The notes beneath the pieces were generated by a model, which was given only the letters and a program-made list of their open reading frames with translations, was not told the DNA's origin and searched no databases. A stretch of 64,000 bases of DNA, from NCBI RefSeq assembly GCF_037126465.1, contig NC_088210.1:12236011-12300010 (forward strand), given 5' to 3'. This stretch comes from Ornithodoros turicata. Taxonomy: Eukaryota > Arthropoda > Arachnida > Ixodida > Argasidae. The position numbers and the translations under genes are program-made. Positions 10,705 to 20,311 of this stretch are shown here, in pieces (position 1 is the stretch's first letter; each line of letters opens with the position of its first letter).

Positions 10705-10907
10705 CACTCTTAAAAATGAACTTCACCACATAGCACGCTCCTAGCCAACCACCATCCCGAATGACAACGTTCTCGCCCCTGATTTGTTGAAAACGGGAGG
10801 AGGAGCCTATTTTGTGCCGTGCATAATGGGGACAAACTAGTCTCCTCCTCCCGTTTTCAACAAATCTTGGGCGAGAATGTTGTCATTCGGGGTGATGACC
10901 ACTAGAA
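10705..10907. mobile_element. FB1b foldback, right-truncated
   Basis: Begins CACTCTTAAAAATGAACTTC and carries the subtype core GGGAGGAGGAGCC instead of GGCGTACGCC. The right arm stops after GTCATTCGGGGTGATGA, so the terminal approximately 35 bp are missing. About 50 bp upstream (10659-10695) is a degenerate duplicate of the left end (CAACTTCAACCACATAGCACG). Confidence 0.8.
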
Positions 10908-10984
10908 TTTAAGAATTACACGCGTGTTAATGACATTGTTGGCTATGAATGATCCATCACATGAGCATTCCATGTATACGTATA

Positions 10985-11232
10985 CGCCCTTAAAACAGAA
11001 CTTCACCGCATAACACGCTCCAAGCCAAGCATAATCTCGAATGACATCGTTCTCTCCCCTGATTTGCTGGAAACGGTAGGCGTACGCCATTTTTCTGCCA
11101 ATTATGAACTGCATAAGTGTCACAAAAAGGGCGTACGCCTCCCGTTTTCAACAAATCAGGGGAAAGAACGATGTCGTTCGTGATGATGGTTGACTAGGAA
11201 CGTGCTATACGGTGAAGTTCATTTTTAAGAGT
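10985..11232. mobile_element. FB1 foldback, complete but diverged
   Basis: The left end is degenerate (GCCCTTAAAACAGAACTTC); the right end is GAAGTTCATTTTTAAGAGT. The arms contain GGCGTACGCC on both sides of a TTATGAACTGCATAAG loop. It lies in tandem with the copies at 10705 and 11275, making a local cluster of four FB1-type elements. Confidence 0.85.
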
Positions 11233-11274
11233 CTAGGTGCGAGCGCGAGCGCTCGTTTGTGTGTACACACGCGT

Positions 11275-11482
11275 AAAGCAGAACTTCACCGCATAACACG
11301 CTTCTAGTCATCCATCTTCCCAAATGTCATCGTTCTCTCCTCTAATTTTTTTTTAAAAACGGGAGGAGTACGCCTTTTTGTGACAGCTGTGAAATTGCGT
11401 TAATTGTCACAAAAAGGCGTGCTCCCCGCACTTTACACAAATCAGGAGTGATCATGGCAGCGAGGTTCGGTTTCAAGAGCGT
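11275..11482. mobile_element. FB1 foldback, degenerate
   Basis: AAAGCAGAACTTCACCGCATAACACGC at the left and GGTTTCAAGAGC at the right. The arms still pair through GGGAGGAGTACGCCTTTTTGTGACA and its complement, but the outer right arm has lost about 40 bp. Confidence 0.7.
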
Positions 11483-12444
11483 ATGGGGGTCAGACTTGGA
11501 ATGATTTTGCTTGCTTCTGGCATCTGCTAGGAAACTGAAGATCAAACGGGCCTATAGGAATCTGGCGTCTATAACAATACAATACAAAGTAAAAAGCAAC
11601 ACCAAAGTCCAATTAACTGTGATTACACTGAGGGAAGGTAAAACGGGTAGGAACACTTTATTACGATTAATATGAACGAGGCTTTCGTGCAGAGCCTGCA
11701 CTTCATCAGGTGCCTGAGGCCTTCATCGGGCCTAAGTACACATATATTTGAAAGTGTACTGCCACGATATTTCCATGTCTGTTTGTTCTATTCCTTCTTT
11801 CCCCAACCTACATCGACGACAGTTATAGGGGCACTTGTTAGTAGAGATGCAAATAAAACGGGGGATTCCACGATTCCACTGAGTCTATCACGCTCAGGTA
11901 TCTGAGCGGCGTGTCCCAATTACAATAGAGTTTCAACGGACGGAGGCTTGTAATCCTCTGGCCTTCACCGCTGTGCACCGTATACAGGCAGCAATTGGCA
12001 TGAGCCATGGGGAGATGGGTGAGGGGGGGGGGGAGGCGTCACGTACTCCAACTGTCTACTATGGGATTATCGCTCTGTCACTGGCTCTTCCAGCCATCCG
12101 ACTGCAACCCCTCTTTTATGCAGCTCCCTTTTATCATTACGATGTTCCCCAGAATCTCATCAGTGTCGCTATATAGTCCTTGAGTGTTCTCCCAAGTCAG
12201 ATTTCGAGCGATAGAGATTTAGTTCGAATGATGGAAGCTGAACAAAGTGTTTAATTGCCCTCAATCCACTACGACGCTATAGAGATGTCACTCTTGGATT
12301 ATCTCTAAGACGTGGACGGATGCCGAGTCAAGGGCTGTCGCGTTGTCCGTTTTCTTCTTGACGTAAGAATATATATATTCCGCTGAGTAACTCTCGTCCG
12401 CGGATGAACGTTGTGCTTATGTCCCAAGTCTCGGCGAAGTGTTA
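11483..12444. other. No gene recognised
   Basis: No exon or complete element seen. A block at 11655-11735 (ACGAGGCTTTCGTGCAGAGC ... CACTTCATCAGG) resembles 3'-UTR-type retroposon repeats, but this was not verified by a second copy in the window. A homopolymer-G run sits near 12025. Confidence 0.4.
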
Positions 12445-12615
12445 CTATAGAGTTTTAGGTCGCTGTACCCTATCGCCTTTGCGTGCGTAAGGGATAACGT
12501 GGTTGTTCTGCGCAATGCGCGAGGCTCTCTTTATGTTTTGCGCGTGCGCAGAACTACCGCCGTTATCCGTTACGTACGCAAAGGCTATAGCGTACGGTGC
12601 ACTAAAACGCACTAT
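12445..12615. mobile_element. Short foldback hairpin (about 170 bp)
   Basis: TATAGAGTTTTAGG ... CCTTTGCGTGCGTAAGGGATAACG at the left pairs with CGTTATCCGTTACGTACGCAAAGG ... CACTAAAACGCACTATT at the right. The loop is GCAATGCGCGAGGC-like. The stem is about 75 bp with several mismatches. No coding capacity. Confidence 0.75.
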
Positions 12616-12649
12616 TTTCAGCTCGGTAGATTTATCGAAGCATTCGAAA

Positions 12650-12790
12650 AAGCAGTGGTGGTAGCGGTGGTGATGGTGATGCGTTCGCCTGCCGAAGTTG
12701 GCCCCACCTTTCTTCAAAAAAGCTGTGGTGGCGGTGGTAGCGGTGAGGGTTCTAGCTTGCGTTGTTGGTCTCACTCGCGTGGGCAGCGTC
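12650..12790 (-). mobile_element. Two SINE-1 3' tails, minus strand
   Basis: Read on the minus strand, GTCATGACGCTGCCCACGCG leads into ACCAACAACG and a (CCACCG)n tail. A second (CCACCAC)n tail follows after AAGAAAGGTGGG. Only the 3' ends of one or two SINE-1 copies are present, without the tRNA-like head. Confidence 0.5.
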
Positions 12791-12905
12791 ATGACTGTAT
12801 AGCGAGGATGAGATAAATGGGTATGATGTAGGATGACGAAATGGTGAAGGTCGACAGTAGTAGCTAGTCGACCACCCCAGGAATACCCACTAAGGAATTA
12901 TTTAA

Positions 12906-12992
12906 CAAGGAATAGCAAGCCGTCCTTTCTGGCTGACTTTTGCTGTCAAAATAAATAGATACCCCCCCTCCCCCTCCCCCCCCCCCCACCCC
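12906..12992 (+). repeat. Poly(C)-tailed dispersed repeat, copy 2
   Basis: GGAATAGCAAGCCG, CTGGCTGACTTTTGC, AAAATAAATAGATA and then C-rich runs. Same family as 7944-8034. Confidence 0.65.
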
Positions 12993-13026
12993 AAGACTAC
13001 CATTCCGAATCATGATTCGGCCTCTT

Positions 13027-13086
13027 AATTTCTCTCGCCGGCCCTGGAACGTTATGCATAACGTTCCAGGGCCGGAGAGAGAAATT
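13027..13086. repeat. 60-bp near-perfect palindrome
   Basis: Arms of 29-30 bp around the centre TTATGCATAA. The left arm is AATTTCTCTCGCCGGCCCTG plus GAACG and the right arm is its complement, with one base unpaired. It directly abuts the head of the SINE at 13087. GCCGGCCCTGG recurs inside that SINE at about 13276, so the palindrome may be an inverted duplication of SINE sequence. Confidence 0.9.
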
Positions 13087-13441
13087 GCGGGCCCCGGGAT
13101 CGAGTCCTGCCCGGGCGCCCTTCCTCACGTCTCCATAGCAGAGTTTAAGTATTTCTCGTCACAGTGTCAGGGTATGTATCAACTGCATGTATCGGCTTTG
13201 TCCCGGGTGTTAGCAACCGTCCTGCCTTGGGTCGGGCTGGCCCCGGGACTCCTTCCCTAGCTGACCCCTCCTCCCGCCGGCCCTGGTTCTCACTCGTAAC
13301 TGATCAAAATAGGAGACGTTGTAAGCCTTTTGCCTTTAACCGTTCACAATCATGTCACTATTACAATATTTGCCAGGCTACATGCTGTTAATAGGCACCT
13401 TAGATAAAAATAAAGACTTGACTGATTGATTGGTTGATTGA
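13087..13441 (+). mobile_element. tRNA-like SINE with (TTGATTGA)n tail
   Basis: A B-box-like GGATCGAGTCCTGCCC (about 13098-13113) near the head. The GC-rich body (GGGTCGGGCTGGCCCCGGG) is followed by AATAAAGACTTGACTGATTGATTGGTTGATTGAT as the tail. It differs from SINE-1 in body and tail. A similar tail ends the repeat at 31490-31766. Confidence 0.6.
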
Positions 13442-13496
13442 TACGTCAATGCAGGGGCATTTGGTTGTGTCGCACCGACTGGACGCCCCTGTGTTA

Positions 13497-14083
13497 TACC
13501 CCTGTCAGACGGACTATAATTTAGAGTCGCTTTCAAGGAGTGACACTTACATTTAGTGTCATTCGTGTGCCGTCCCACGACATCTTTTAGTGACACTCGG
13601 CAAAAAGCGCACTAACGATTTAGTAGGTTCCCCAAGCTCACTTCACTTGTCTTCGGCTGACCTAGTGTGTAGCCTCGACGGCAGGCGTGGGATGGTACGG
13701 GTAAGAATAGTGGGAAAAAGCGAAGGGCCCCGACACCACAATATTTTCAAACAAGCATTTTCAACAGGGTGTTTATTTTATTTTAGTACAGTGTGACATT
13801 GTGCCGAAAAAAAAACAAAGAAAAAACAAACATGTAATTACTATCGATAACAGCCTGTGAGAACTTCGTGGTCTCGCCGGTCCGGCGGCGGCCATTTTTG
13901 TTGCGCCATCTTTTGTTTGGCCATGTTTCTTGTTGTTGTTTATTCTTATCTATCGTAATTACCAGCACCGCTTAAGTGACACTTACTTAAGCCGTGTAGC
14001 AAGCACGTAGTGAAAGTGACATTGGCTTCGTTGGAGTGCAAGTCACGAAAATGACACTAAATTAGCCCGTGTGACATGGGGTA
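13497..14083. mobile_element. TACCCCTGTCA-ended TIR element
   Basis: TACCCCTGTCAGACGG at the left is mirrored by CCGTGTGACATGGGGTA at the right, and the pairing continues through AATTTAG(A/T)GTC for about 33 bp. Several GTGACACTTA/TAGTGTCA blocks inside are also inverted. The flanks are TTA on both sides, although the right TTA is shared with the next element. The foldback at 34648-34866 has similar ends. Confidence 0.7.
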
Positions 14084-14084
14084 T

Positions 14085-14254
14085 TACCGCATTTTTCGGT
14101 GTATAACGCGCACCCCTAAAAACGGGCCGAATTGGAAAAAAGTTCGATGTATAACGCGCATCGCAATGTTGCACCGGTGCGCGTTATACATCGGAATTTT
14201 TTTAAAATTCGGCCCGTTTTTGGGGGTGCGCGTTATACACCTTAAAATGCGGTA
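14085..14254. mobile_element. MITE with TACCGCATTTT ends
   Basis: A 170-bp foldback: TACCGCATTTTTCGGTGTAT, AACGCGCACCCC and AACGGGCCGAAT at the left, with exact complements at the right and a loop of GCAATGTTGCACCG. Ends of the TACCGTA/TACCGCA ... GTGTATAACGCGCACC type are widespread in animal genomes. The TA termini suggest a Tc1/mariner (pogo/Tigger) relation; this is family knowledge, not proven here. Confidence 0.85.
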
Positions 14255-14742
14255 ATTTTTGTAGCAGCTGGTTCACTTGGTAACAGCTAACAACCCACGA
14301 ATGCGGAACAGCGTGTCTTAACTTTGGGCGTAGAACTGCGAAGATGTCACGACCGGCGTGTCCGTATCATCAAATTGGAAATAATTGAAAACGCTCATCA
14401 TTTCGAAACTATTCAGGCGCATCGCGACGAGTGAGGTGGCTCTGTATAGATAACAGATGAAAAGTTTCGTGCGATAATGCTGTGTAATTCTGCGGCTATG
14501 ATGCGGGGGAGGGGGATGTGATGAGGGCAGGAAATTGAGACCGCGCATGTCGTCAGTCGCCCAACAATGGCGCACGTACTGTGTGTCGCAGCGAAACAAA
14601 TGAGGTGTCAAATGATTCACGTTGACGAGCTCTAACCGTACGTGTACTATATAACGAACGAAAATTTCGCATGTTAAAGTTATACACGAAATAGTGTGCC
14701 GAAGTGTGAATTCTGAGACACTGTCATCCTCATCATATACAG

Positions 14743-15483
14743 GTAGATGGGTAGAAATCCAGCGAACCGGTAGAATGTAGGAAGGAAGTTGCCTCAGGAC
14801 AGAAGCCGCCGATATTTCGAACAGAGACTGTTCTTCTTCTGGGCACCGTCGTCATCATTGGCATGGTATTTAAAGGGCTAGGTGTGACGTGTTTAAAGGT
14901 TCATGCGAATTGTGGGTCAACAGCCCGGAGGGAAGAAAGGTTCCGTACGGGCTTTTACGGCCGGAGTGAATGGCTGCTCTGTTAGAGTGTGGAGGGGATT
15001 ATGTGAACGTAGTGATCTAGGCTACAGACCGGTTACAGAAAAATGGAAGGTTCACGAACACGTGGGCGAAACGGGACAACAGGCAAGAATTGGCAAGCAT
15101 AGCGAAAGATAAGGAGGTTAGTGGTTACGTGGGGAAAATTCCAGAACCAGCAAAGTTTTTTTTAAAAATATTTGTAATGCAAAGTTGTGGCATGCAATAA
15201 AGAAAGTAGAAAGCAGTGGCCATGCAGAACATAACAGATGATAATGGAGGTAGAAGGGAAAAGCATATTTTATTTGTGAAGTGTTTCTAGGGTGCCTTGT
15301 GATTTGTTGATACCGGACGGGTGAAGAGCGTTGAACTTGTATATGAGATAAGACTCCCTATCACGTCTGTCACGTGTGGATCTAAACCCTTAAATACCAT
15401 GCCAATGATGAGGACGGTGCCCAGAAGAAGAACAGTCTCTGTTCGAAATATCGGCGGCTTCTGTCCTGAGGCAACTCCCTTCC
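14743..15483. mobile_element. Foldback with 14-bp flanking direct repeats
   Basis: Arms of about 100 bp: GGAAGTTGCCTCAGGACAGA ... GGCACCGTCGTCATCATTGG (14790-14870) and its complement (15385-15480). The element is flanked by CTCATCATATACAG at 14729-14742 and 15484-15497. A single-arm relative (ACTGCCTCAGGACGAGAGCC) lies at 57490-57560. The long flanking repeat is unusual for a DNA transposon. No coding capacity. Confidence 0.75.
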
Positions 15484-15494
15484 CTCATCATATA

Positions 15495-16591
15495 CAGGGT
15501 GTTTCTTTTTAGCTGCAACAAATTTTCATTAAAAAAGGGGAGTTGCCTTAGGACGCTTTTACTTTTGCCATTGGATTAGTCGACGGGGCTGCTACTAGGA
15601 AACCGTATTTTTTTCTCAATGAAACGACTAATTAACCGATATATTTTAATCAACTTTATAATTACTGATTCTAGTGAGCGCGTTGCAATTGCGATATTAA
15701 AGCCTGGTCTCCACATGATGCGCTCGAACCACTAATGAAGCACAAAAATAATCACAGCACGCGCTACAGACCAAAGTATTTTACTTCCGTCGTCTGCTGT
15801 GAACAGCAAGCGATCGGCAAAGGAGCGACAGTGACGTCGATATATCCGCCCTCACTTAACGTCGATGATGATGATGATTGAAAAAAAAAAGGGGATTGTA
15901 ACGAGCGATTGTAATGGGGATTGTAACGATTAGAGCCCTGTACCGGTAATCACTTAACGTCACAGAAAGACGTCAGACGCAATTCAGGCAAACCTTTTTC
16001 GCGGTATGTTTCCCGATCTTTGTTTCCTTGTTTTATTTCTTGCTTGCAAGGAGCTTTGTGCATCACCGCTACATATCAGCGTTTATCGTACCGGGGAGGG
16101 GTGAGAGCCGTGCACAGCAGAATGAAATGAGTGATACGGCGAGCGACTCCGAACACATGAAGGAAGAAAATAAAGCAAAAAAGAAATACAAAACAAAGAT
16201 CTGAGACATATCGCGCGATAAGGGTTCCCTACATCGCGTATGGGTTTTTTCTGTGACGTCAAGTGAGGCTGGAGATGTCAACGTCGCTCACGGTATTTTG
16301 CCGACCACTTGCGGTTTACAGTAGGCGACAGCGGTCAAATACTTTGGTCCGTAGCGAGCGCTGTGACTACTTTCGTGCTTTGTGCTTTTGTGCGCAATGG
16401 CGATGTGCTCCCTAAAGTCAAAAATTAAAAGAGTTGATTAAAATATCTCTGTGAATTAGTCCCCTAACTGAGGAAAAAATACGGTTTCGTAGTAACAGTC
16501 CCGTCGAGTAATCCGATGACAAAAGTAAAAGCGTCCTAAGGCAGCTCCCATTTTTATTAAAATTGCTTTGCAGATAAAACGAAACGCCCTA
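15495..16591. mobile_element. CAGGGTGTTTC-ended foldback, about 1.1 kb
   Basis: CAGGGTGTTTCTTTT and CCTTAGGACGCTTTTACTTT at the left pair with AAAAGTAAAAGCGTCCTAAGG and GAAACGCCCTA at the right. The arms continue inward (CAAAGTATTT / AAATACTTTGG, GAACAGCAAGCG-like blocks) for several hundred bp. It carries an internal 86-bp retroposon (15864-15949) within its left arm. Confidence 0.8.
15864..15949 (-). mobile_element. Tiny retroposon insertion with 12-bp target duplication
   Basis: Read on the minus strand, a short body (CAGGGCTCTAATCGTTACAA ...) ends in a T-rich run and an (ATC)n tail. It is flanked by the perfect repeat TCACTTAACGTC (15852-15863 and 15950-15961). Target-primed integration of a SINE fragment into the foldback explains this. 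Confidence 0.75.
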
Positions 16592-17248
16592 CATATATGT
16601 ATATGAGATCACAAAAAGGTCGAAATCACAGAAAACGTGCCCCCCATGAAAAAGCGGACTCCGAAGAGTGTAAGAAGCTTATAGACGCAGAAAGAACGAA
16701 GCATGCGCTAACAACGACATTACGTCACCAAGGTCTTCTACTTCCTGCGTGACAGCTATATACACAAAACTGGTCAAGATGACTTCAGTAATCACGGATA
16801 TCACGTGCGAAGGTCTACATCGAACCCCGACAGCCGTGATAACAAGGTGCTGCCATCGCAATCACCTTTTTTTACCAACATTGTCGGTAAAACTTCTTTT
16901 CACAGTATATCATTCTCCCTCTTTGAGGTACTTTGGATGTGCGCTAATGTCACTGAAACACGTACCCTGCTCTCTCCTCAAATGATGATTTTATCATTCT
17001 TTGCAGTGTAGTGTTATTACTGGTGTCACCACTGTGAAGTGGGGTAGGGTCCTGTGGCTACCACGGGGAAACATCCCATTTTATCATCACTTCTTCATTT
17101 ATTGTTGTTGTTGTTGTTATTACGTCCCGTCCCGTCCCGTCTGCATTATGTTCAATCATTCCGTGCAATGCAATGTTACATGACCCAGAACGACAAAGCT
17201 TGAGGTCTGGGCACAACAACAGGACGCAACGTATACGTAACGCAACAA
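16592..17248. other. No gene recognised
   Basis: No exon or complete repeat seen. A GTTGTT/TCCCG low-complexity patch lies at about 17103-17140. Confidence 0.45.
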
Positions 17249-18199
17249 CACTTTTTAAAAAAGGTGTGTTTTAACTCCTTTTTGGGAGTAACCATTGCCA
17301 CATACAGGGTGTCCCAGAAAACGTGTCATTGAATTATAATAAAAAAAACTACGCCACCTAGAATCATGCGGTCAATGGCATTTGTTCTTATTAGGTTTTT
17401 GCCACCTTGTAAAGTTAATGTCATGTACCCCAAGTTTAATTATGCAAATATTTGCGAACTGAACTCAGAAATGTGCCAAGGGAAGGTAACTTTTTTACCC
17501 CACCAATATGAAGAGCGTGCCGAATTAACTCAAATTCATGATAATTGACAGTGATATTCACGAGCTATCCCATCGGAAAAAATAGCCGAATATCATGCTT
17601 TTCGGAGCACCGGCGCATAACGCGCGATGTCTTTCTGAGCGCAATCGCTCGCAGTCCGACGAAAGGAGGTTCCGAAGCCAGCCCACAGACTGATAGTCGA
17701 AAAAGTAACGGTTCCTAAAATTGGGAGGGGGAAAGCATTATCCCAGCGAAAGTCGGACGTGATAAGCCGTTCCTGTTTTACCTCTTTCTGCGATGTCGGG
17801 GAGGGCTGGGTTTCCAACCTCCTTTCGTCGGACTGGCAAAGATTGCGCTGAAAAATTCATCGTGCGCTATTCTGCGCGACTTCCGCAGAGCATGATGTTC
17901 GGCTATTTTTTCCGATGGGATAGCTCCTGAATATCCCTGTCAGTTAACATTAATTTGACTAAATTGGGAAATTTCCGACTTAAGCTGGCAAAAATTTACA
18001 TAATTAAATTTACGTTACACGACATTCACGTCAGGAGGTGGCAAAAACCTAGTAAGAACAAATGCCGTTGACCACATGATTCTAGGTGGTGTAGTTTTTT
18101 TATTATAATTCAATGACACGTTTTCTGGGACACCCTGTATGTGGCAAGGGTGTACTTCCCCAAAAAGGAGTTACGGTACAGCCTTCTTTTGAAAGAGTG
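17249..18199. mobile_element. Two concentric foldbacks: CACTTTTT-ended outer, CAGGGTGTCC-ended inner
   Basis: The outer ends are CACTTTTTAAAAAAGG / CTTCTTTTGAAAGAGTG, then AACTCCTTTTTGGG / CCCCAAAAAGGAGTT and TTGCCACATA / TATGTGGCAA, flanked by AA on both sides. The inner element (17307-18137) begins CAGGGTGTCCCAGAAAACG, ends in its complement and is flanked by TA on both sides. It sits exactly at the centre of the outer palindrome. The inner arms carry CTATCCCATCGGAAAAAATA and complement, and a third palindrome AACCTCCTTTCGTCGGACTG lies inside. Confidence 0.85.
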
Positions 18200-18204
18200 A
18201 ATAT

Positions 18205-19005
18205 GGAGTTTTAGGAAACCGTGAGCGCACTTCGATTCCTTTTTCGTAACGCTATCAGTCAATCAGCTATCAGCGTAGCAGTCGCTGATTGGCTGACAGC
18301 GATACCGGAAATGGAATCTGAGGGTGTGTCACGCGGTTTCCCCTTAACTCCTAATAAGGTATTTTAGAGGAACCAGGAATCGGGCGACTGGCTTATAATG
18401 TTTTAGGAAAATTATCGTTGAACTTCTACGTTTTCCTAAAACTCTCTAAGGCCTGTTTCACACGACGGTGTTTGTCGTCCGTTTGCTTCAAAGATAGAAG
18501 CTAAGGGCATTCGAGCCCCGTATACACTCTTAAAAATGAACTTCACCGCATAGCATGCTCTGCGCCAATCATAATCTCGAATGATATCGTTACCTGCCCT
18601 GATTCGTTGAAAACAGGAGACGTACGCCTTTTCTGTGACACTTATGCTGTTCGTAATTGTCACAAAAAAGGCGTACGCCTCCTGTTTTCAACAAATCAGG
18701 ACAGATAACGATATCATTCGAGATTATGGTTGGCTATGAGCATGCTATGCGGTGAAGTACATTTTTAAGAGTGTAGGCTCCAATGGGTCCGTTTTGGCTC
18801 CGTCACACGGACGAGAAGAACGTTTTTGTGAAACAGACCTATTTAAGGAAGTTTTAGGAAAACGTAGAGGTTTCACGATAACGTTTCCGAACACATGATA
18901 AGCCAATCGTCTGATTCCCTTGCAGTGGCTGTCAGACGTTGCTGATATCTGATTGACTGACGAGCGATATGGAGTCGGAGGGCGTTTGCGATTTCCTAAA
19001 ACTCC
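18205..19005. mobile_element. GGAGTTTTAGGAAA-ended foldback with nested FB1
   Basis: GGAGTTTTAGGAAACCG at the left is mirrored by GATTTCCTAAAACTCC at the right. Internal GTTTTAGGAAAA and TTTCACACGACGG / GTCACACGGACGAG blocks are also inverted. The FB1 copy at 18525-18773 lies close to the centre and separates the two arms. Confidence 0.75.
18525..18773. mobile_element. FB1 foldback MITE, complete
   Basis: CACTCTTAAAAATGAACTTC to AAGTACATTTTTAAGAGTG, flanked by TA on both sides. The arms pair through GACGTACGCC/GGCGTACGCC around a TTATGCTGTTCGTAA loop. It is inserted at the middle of the GTTTTAGGAAA foldback. Confidence 0.92.
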
Positions 19006-19308
19006 CTCGTGTTACAATTTTTGGCCTCGAAGTTGTATTCCTAGAGTGTACCACCACATTGTTGAAACGGTACAGCCTGGTGTTACTACGTGCTTTATTT
19101 TAATCCGCGCATACCGAGATTAGATTCGATACAGTATGGGAAAACAATGGGACGTTTGAAGACAATCCGCCCACTGCTCCTTTAAGCTCTTTCAGCGTGG
19201 CAGTTCAACCTGTCACGTGCTGTGCTTGCCTATATAGCAGGCGAGACTTGTGACAATTTATTGTGTTTCTGCTTCAAGCCTAATTTTCTGGCTCTTCTTA
19301 TTTTCCAG

Positions 19309-19405
19309 GCATGAGACGGAGAATTCAACCAAGAGGCACCTCATGGTTCGGAACGTGGAATCGGGCAAGGTTCTCGTCGATACTCTGCACAGGAATGCAC
19401 GAAAT
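19309..19405 (+). CDS. NOS: Nitric oxide synthase exon (N-terminal edge of oxygenase domain)
   Basis: The acceptor TTTTCCAG ends at 19308 and the donor GTAAGC starts at 19406. The exon begins with one base completing a codon from an upstream exon (phase 2), then 32 codons including VRNVESGKVLVDTLHRNARN. This corresponds to the ...NWET..VLTDTLH segment that precedes the zinc motif in animal NOS. The phase shows that at least one more 5' exon exists. None was recognised in the 19 kb upstream, and the N-terminus of NOS is poorly conserved. An FB1 element sits 60 bp after the donor. Confidence 0.85.
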
Positions 19406-19465
19406 GTAAGCACAATTATCTCTCTCTCTCTCCCTCTAACCTTTTAAAGGAGGTAAGAACTCCTA

Positions 19466-19713
19466 CACTCTTAAAAATGAACTTCACCTCATAGCACGCT
19501 CCTAGCCAACCATCATCTCGAGTGATATCGTTATCTGCCCTGATTTGTTGAAAACTGGAGGCGTACGCCTTTTCTGTGACAATTATGAACAGCATAAGTG
19601 TCACAAAAAGGCGTACGCCTCCCGTTTTCAACAAATCAGGGCAGATAACGATATCATTCGAGATGATGGTTGGCTAGGAGCGTGCTATGAGGTGAAGTTC
19701 ATTTTTAAGAGTG
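19466..19713. mobile_element. FB1 foldback MITE, complete, with demonstrable empty site
   Basis: CACTCTTAAAAATGAACTTC to GAAGTTCATTTTTAAGAGTG, flanked by TA. The sister FB6 copy at 62.8 kb reads AACTCCTATCTGCAG where this locus reads AACTCC-TA-[FB1]-TA-TCTGCA, so insertion duplicated exactly TA. It lies in the first visible NOS intron. The two arms are almost identical and form a stem of more than 110 bp. Confidence 0.95.
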
Positions 19714-19973
19714 TATCTGCATATGTTTATTTACGGGTGTAATAAGTGTAATATTGTTCTTCTACGCTTTGTAATTCTATTTACAATTTATTGTTCAATA
19801 TTCCTCCTTCATAGAGTGTGCAGAGTTAATACAAAAATGCACTATTTTTTTTTCGGATACGCGCGAGTAGACGCAACGCCATCCAGATACCTCTATCCAT
19901 TGTTGCGTACATCTGAAGAATTGTAGCACCCAATCAGACGCCAACGCGGAGGTACACATAACGTTCTGCTTTA

Positions 19974-20197
19974 CACACTTAAAAATGTACTTCACCACAT
20001 TGCACGCTATTAGCCAACCATCATCCCGAATGACAACGTTCTCGTCCCTTATTTGTTGAAAACGGGAGGCGGAGCCTATTTTGTAGCCATAATACAGTAC
20101 ATAATAGGCTCCGCCTCCCGTTATCAACAAATCAGGAGCGAGTACGTTGCCATTGGGGATGATGGTTGGCTAGCAGCGTGCTGTATGTGGTGAAGAT
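19974..20197. mobile_element. FB1b foldback inside FB6
   Basis: CACTTAAAAATGTACTTC at the left; GGGAGGCGGAGCCTATT and AATAGGCTCCGCCTCCC form the core. The right arm ends GTGGTGAAGATACG without the terminal AAGAGTG. The 62.35-62.59 kb copy occupies the equivalent place and does keep TTTTTGAGAGTG, so the FB1b insertion predates the FB6 duplication. Confidence 0.85.
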
Positions 20198-20311
20198 ACG
20201 AACCTATCAGATTCATCTATACAAAAGTTGTCACAGCCAACAAGTTAAATCGCCGTTCCGATCCGACACAGTCGGCGGGCTAGCTGGGTAGAGTTCACAG
20301 CCCCTTTAAAG

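Larger units (their letters stand above)
19443..20311. mobile_element. FB6 element (TTTAAAGG ends) with two FB1 copies
   Basis: TTTAAAGGAGGTAAGAACTC at the left and GAGTTCACAGCCCCTTTAAA at the right are inverted repeats of about 20 bp. A second, inverted copy at 62253-62862 matches along the whole length (ATTCTTCAGATG... / ...CATCTGAAGAATTGTAGCAC, AACGTTCTGC). It contains the FB1b core at the same place but lacks the FB1 copy 19466-19713. The third relative at 32790-32880 is a fragment. Confidence 0.85.
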
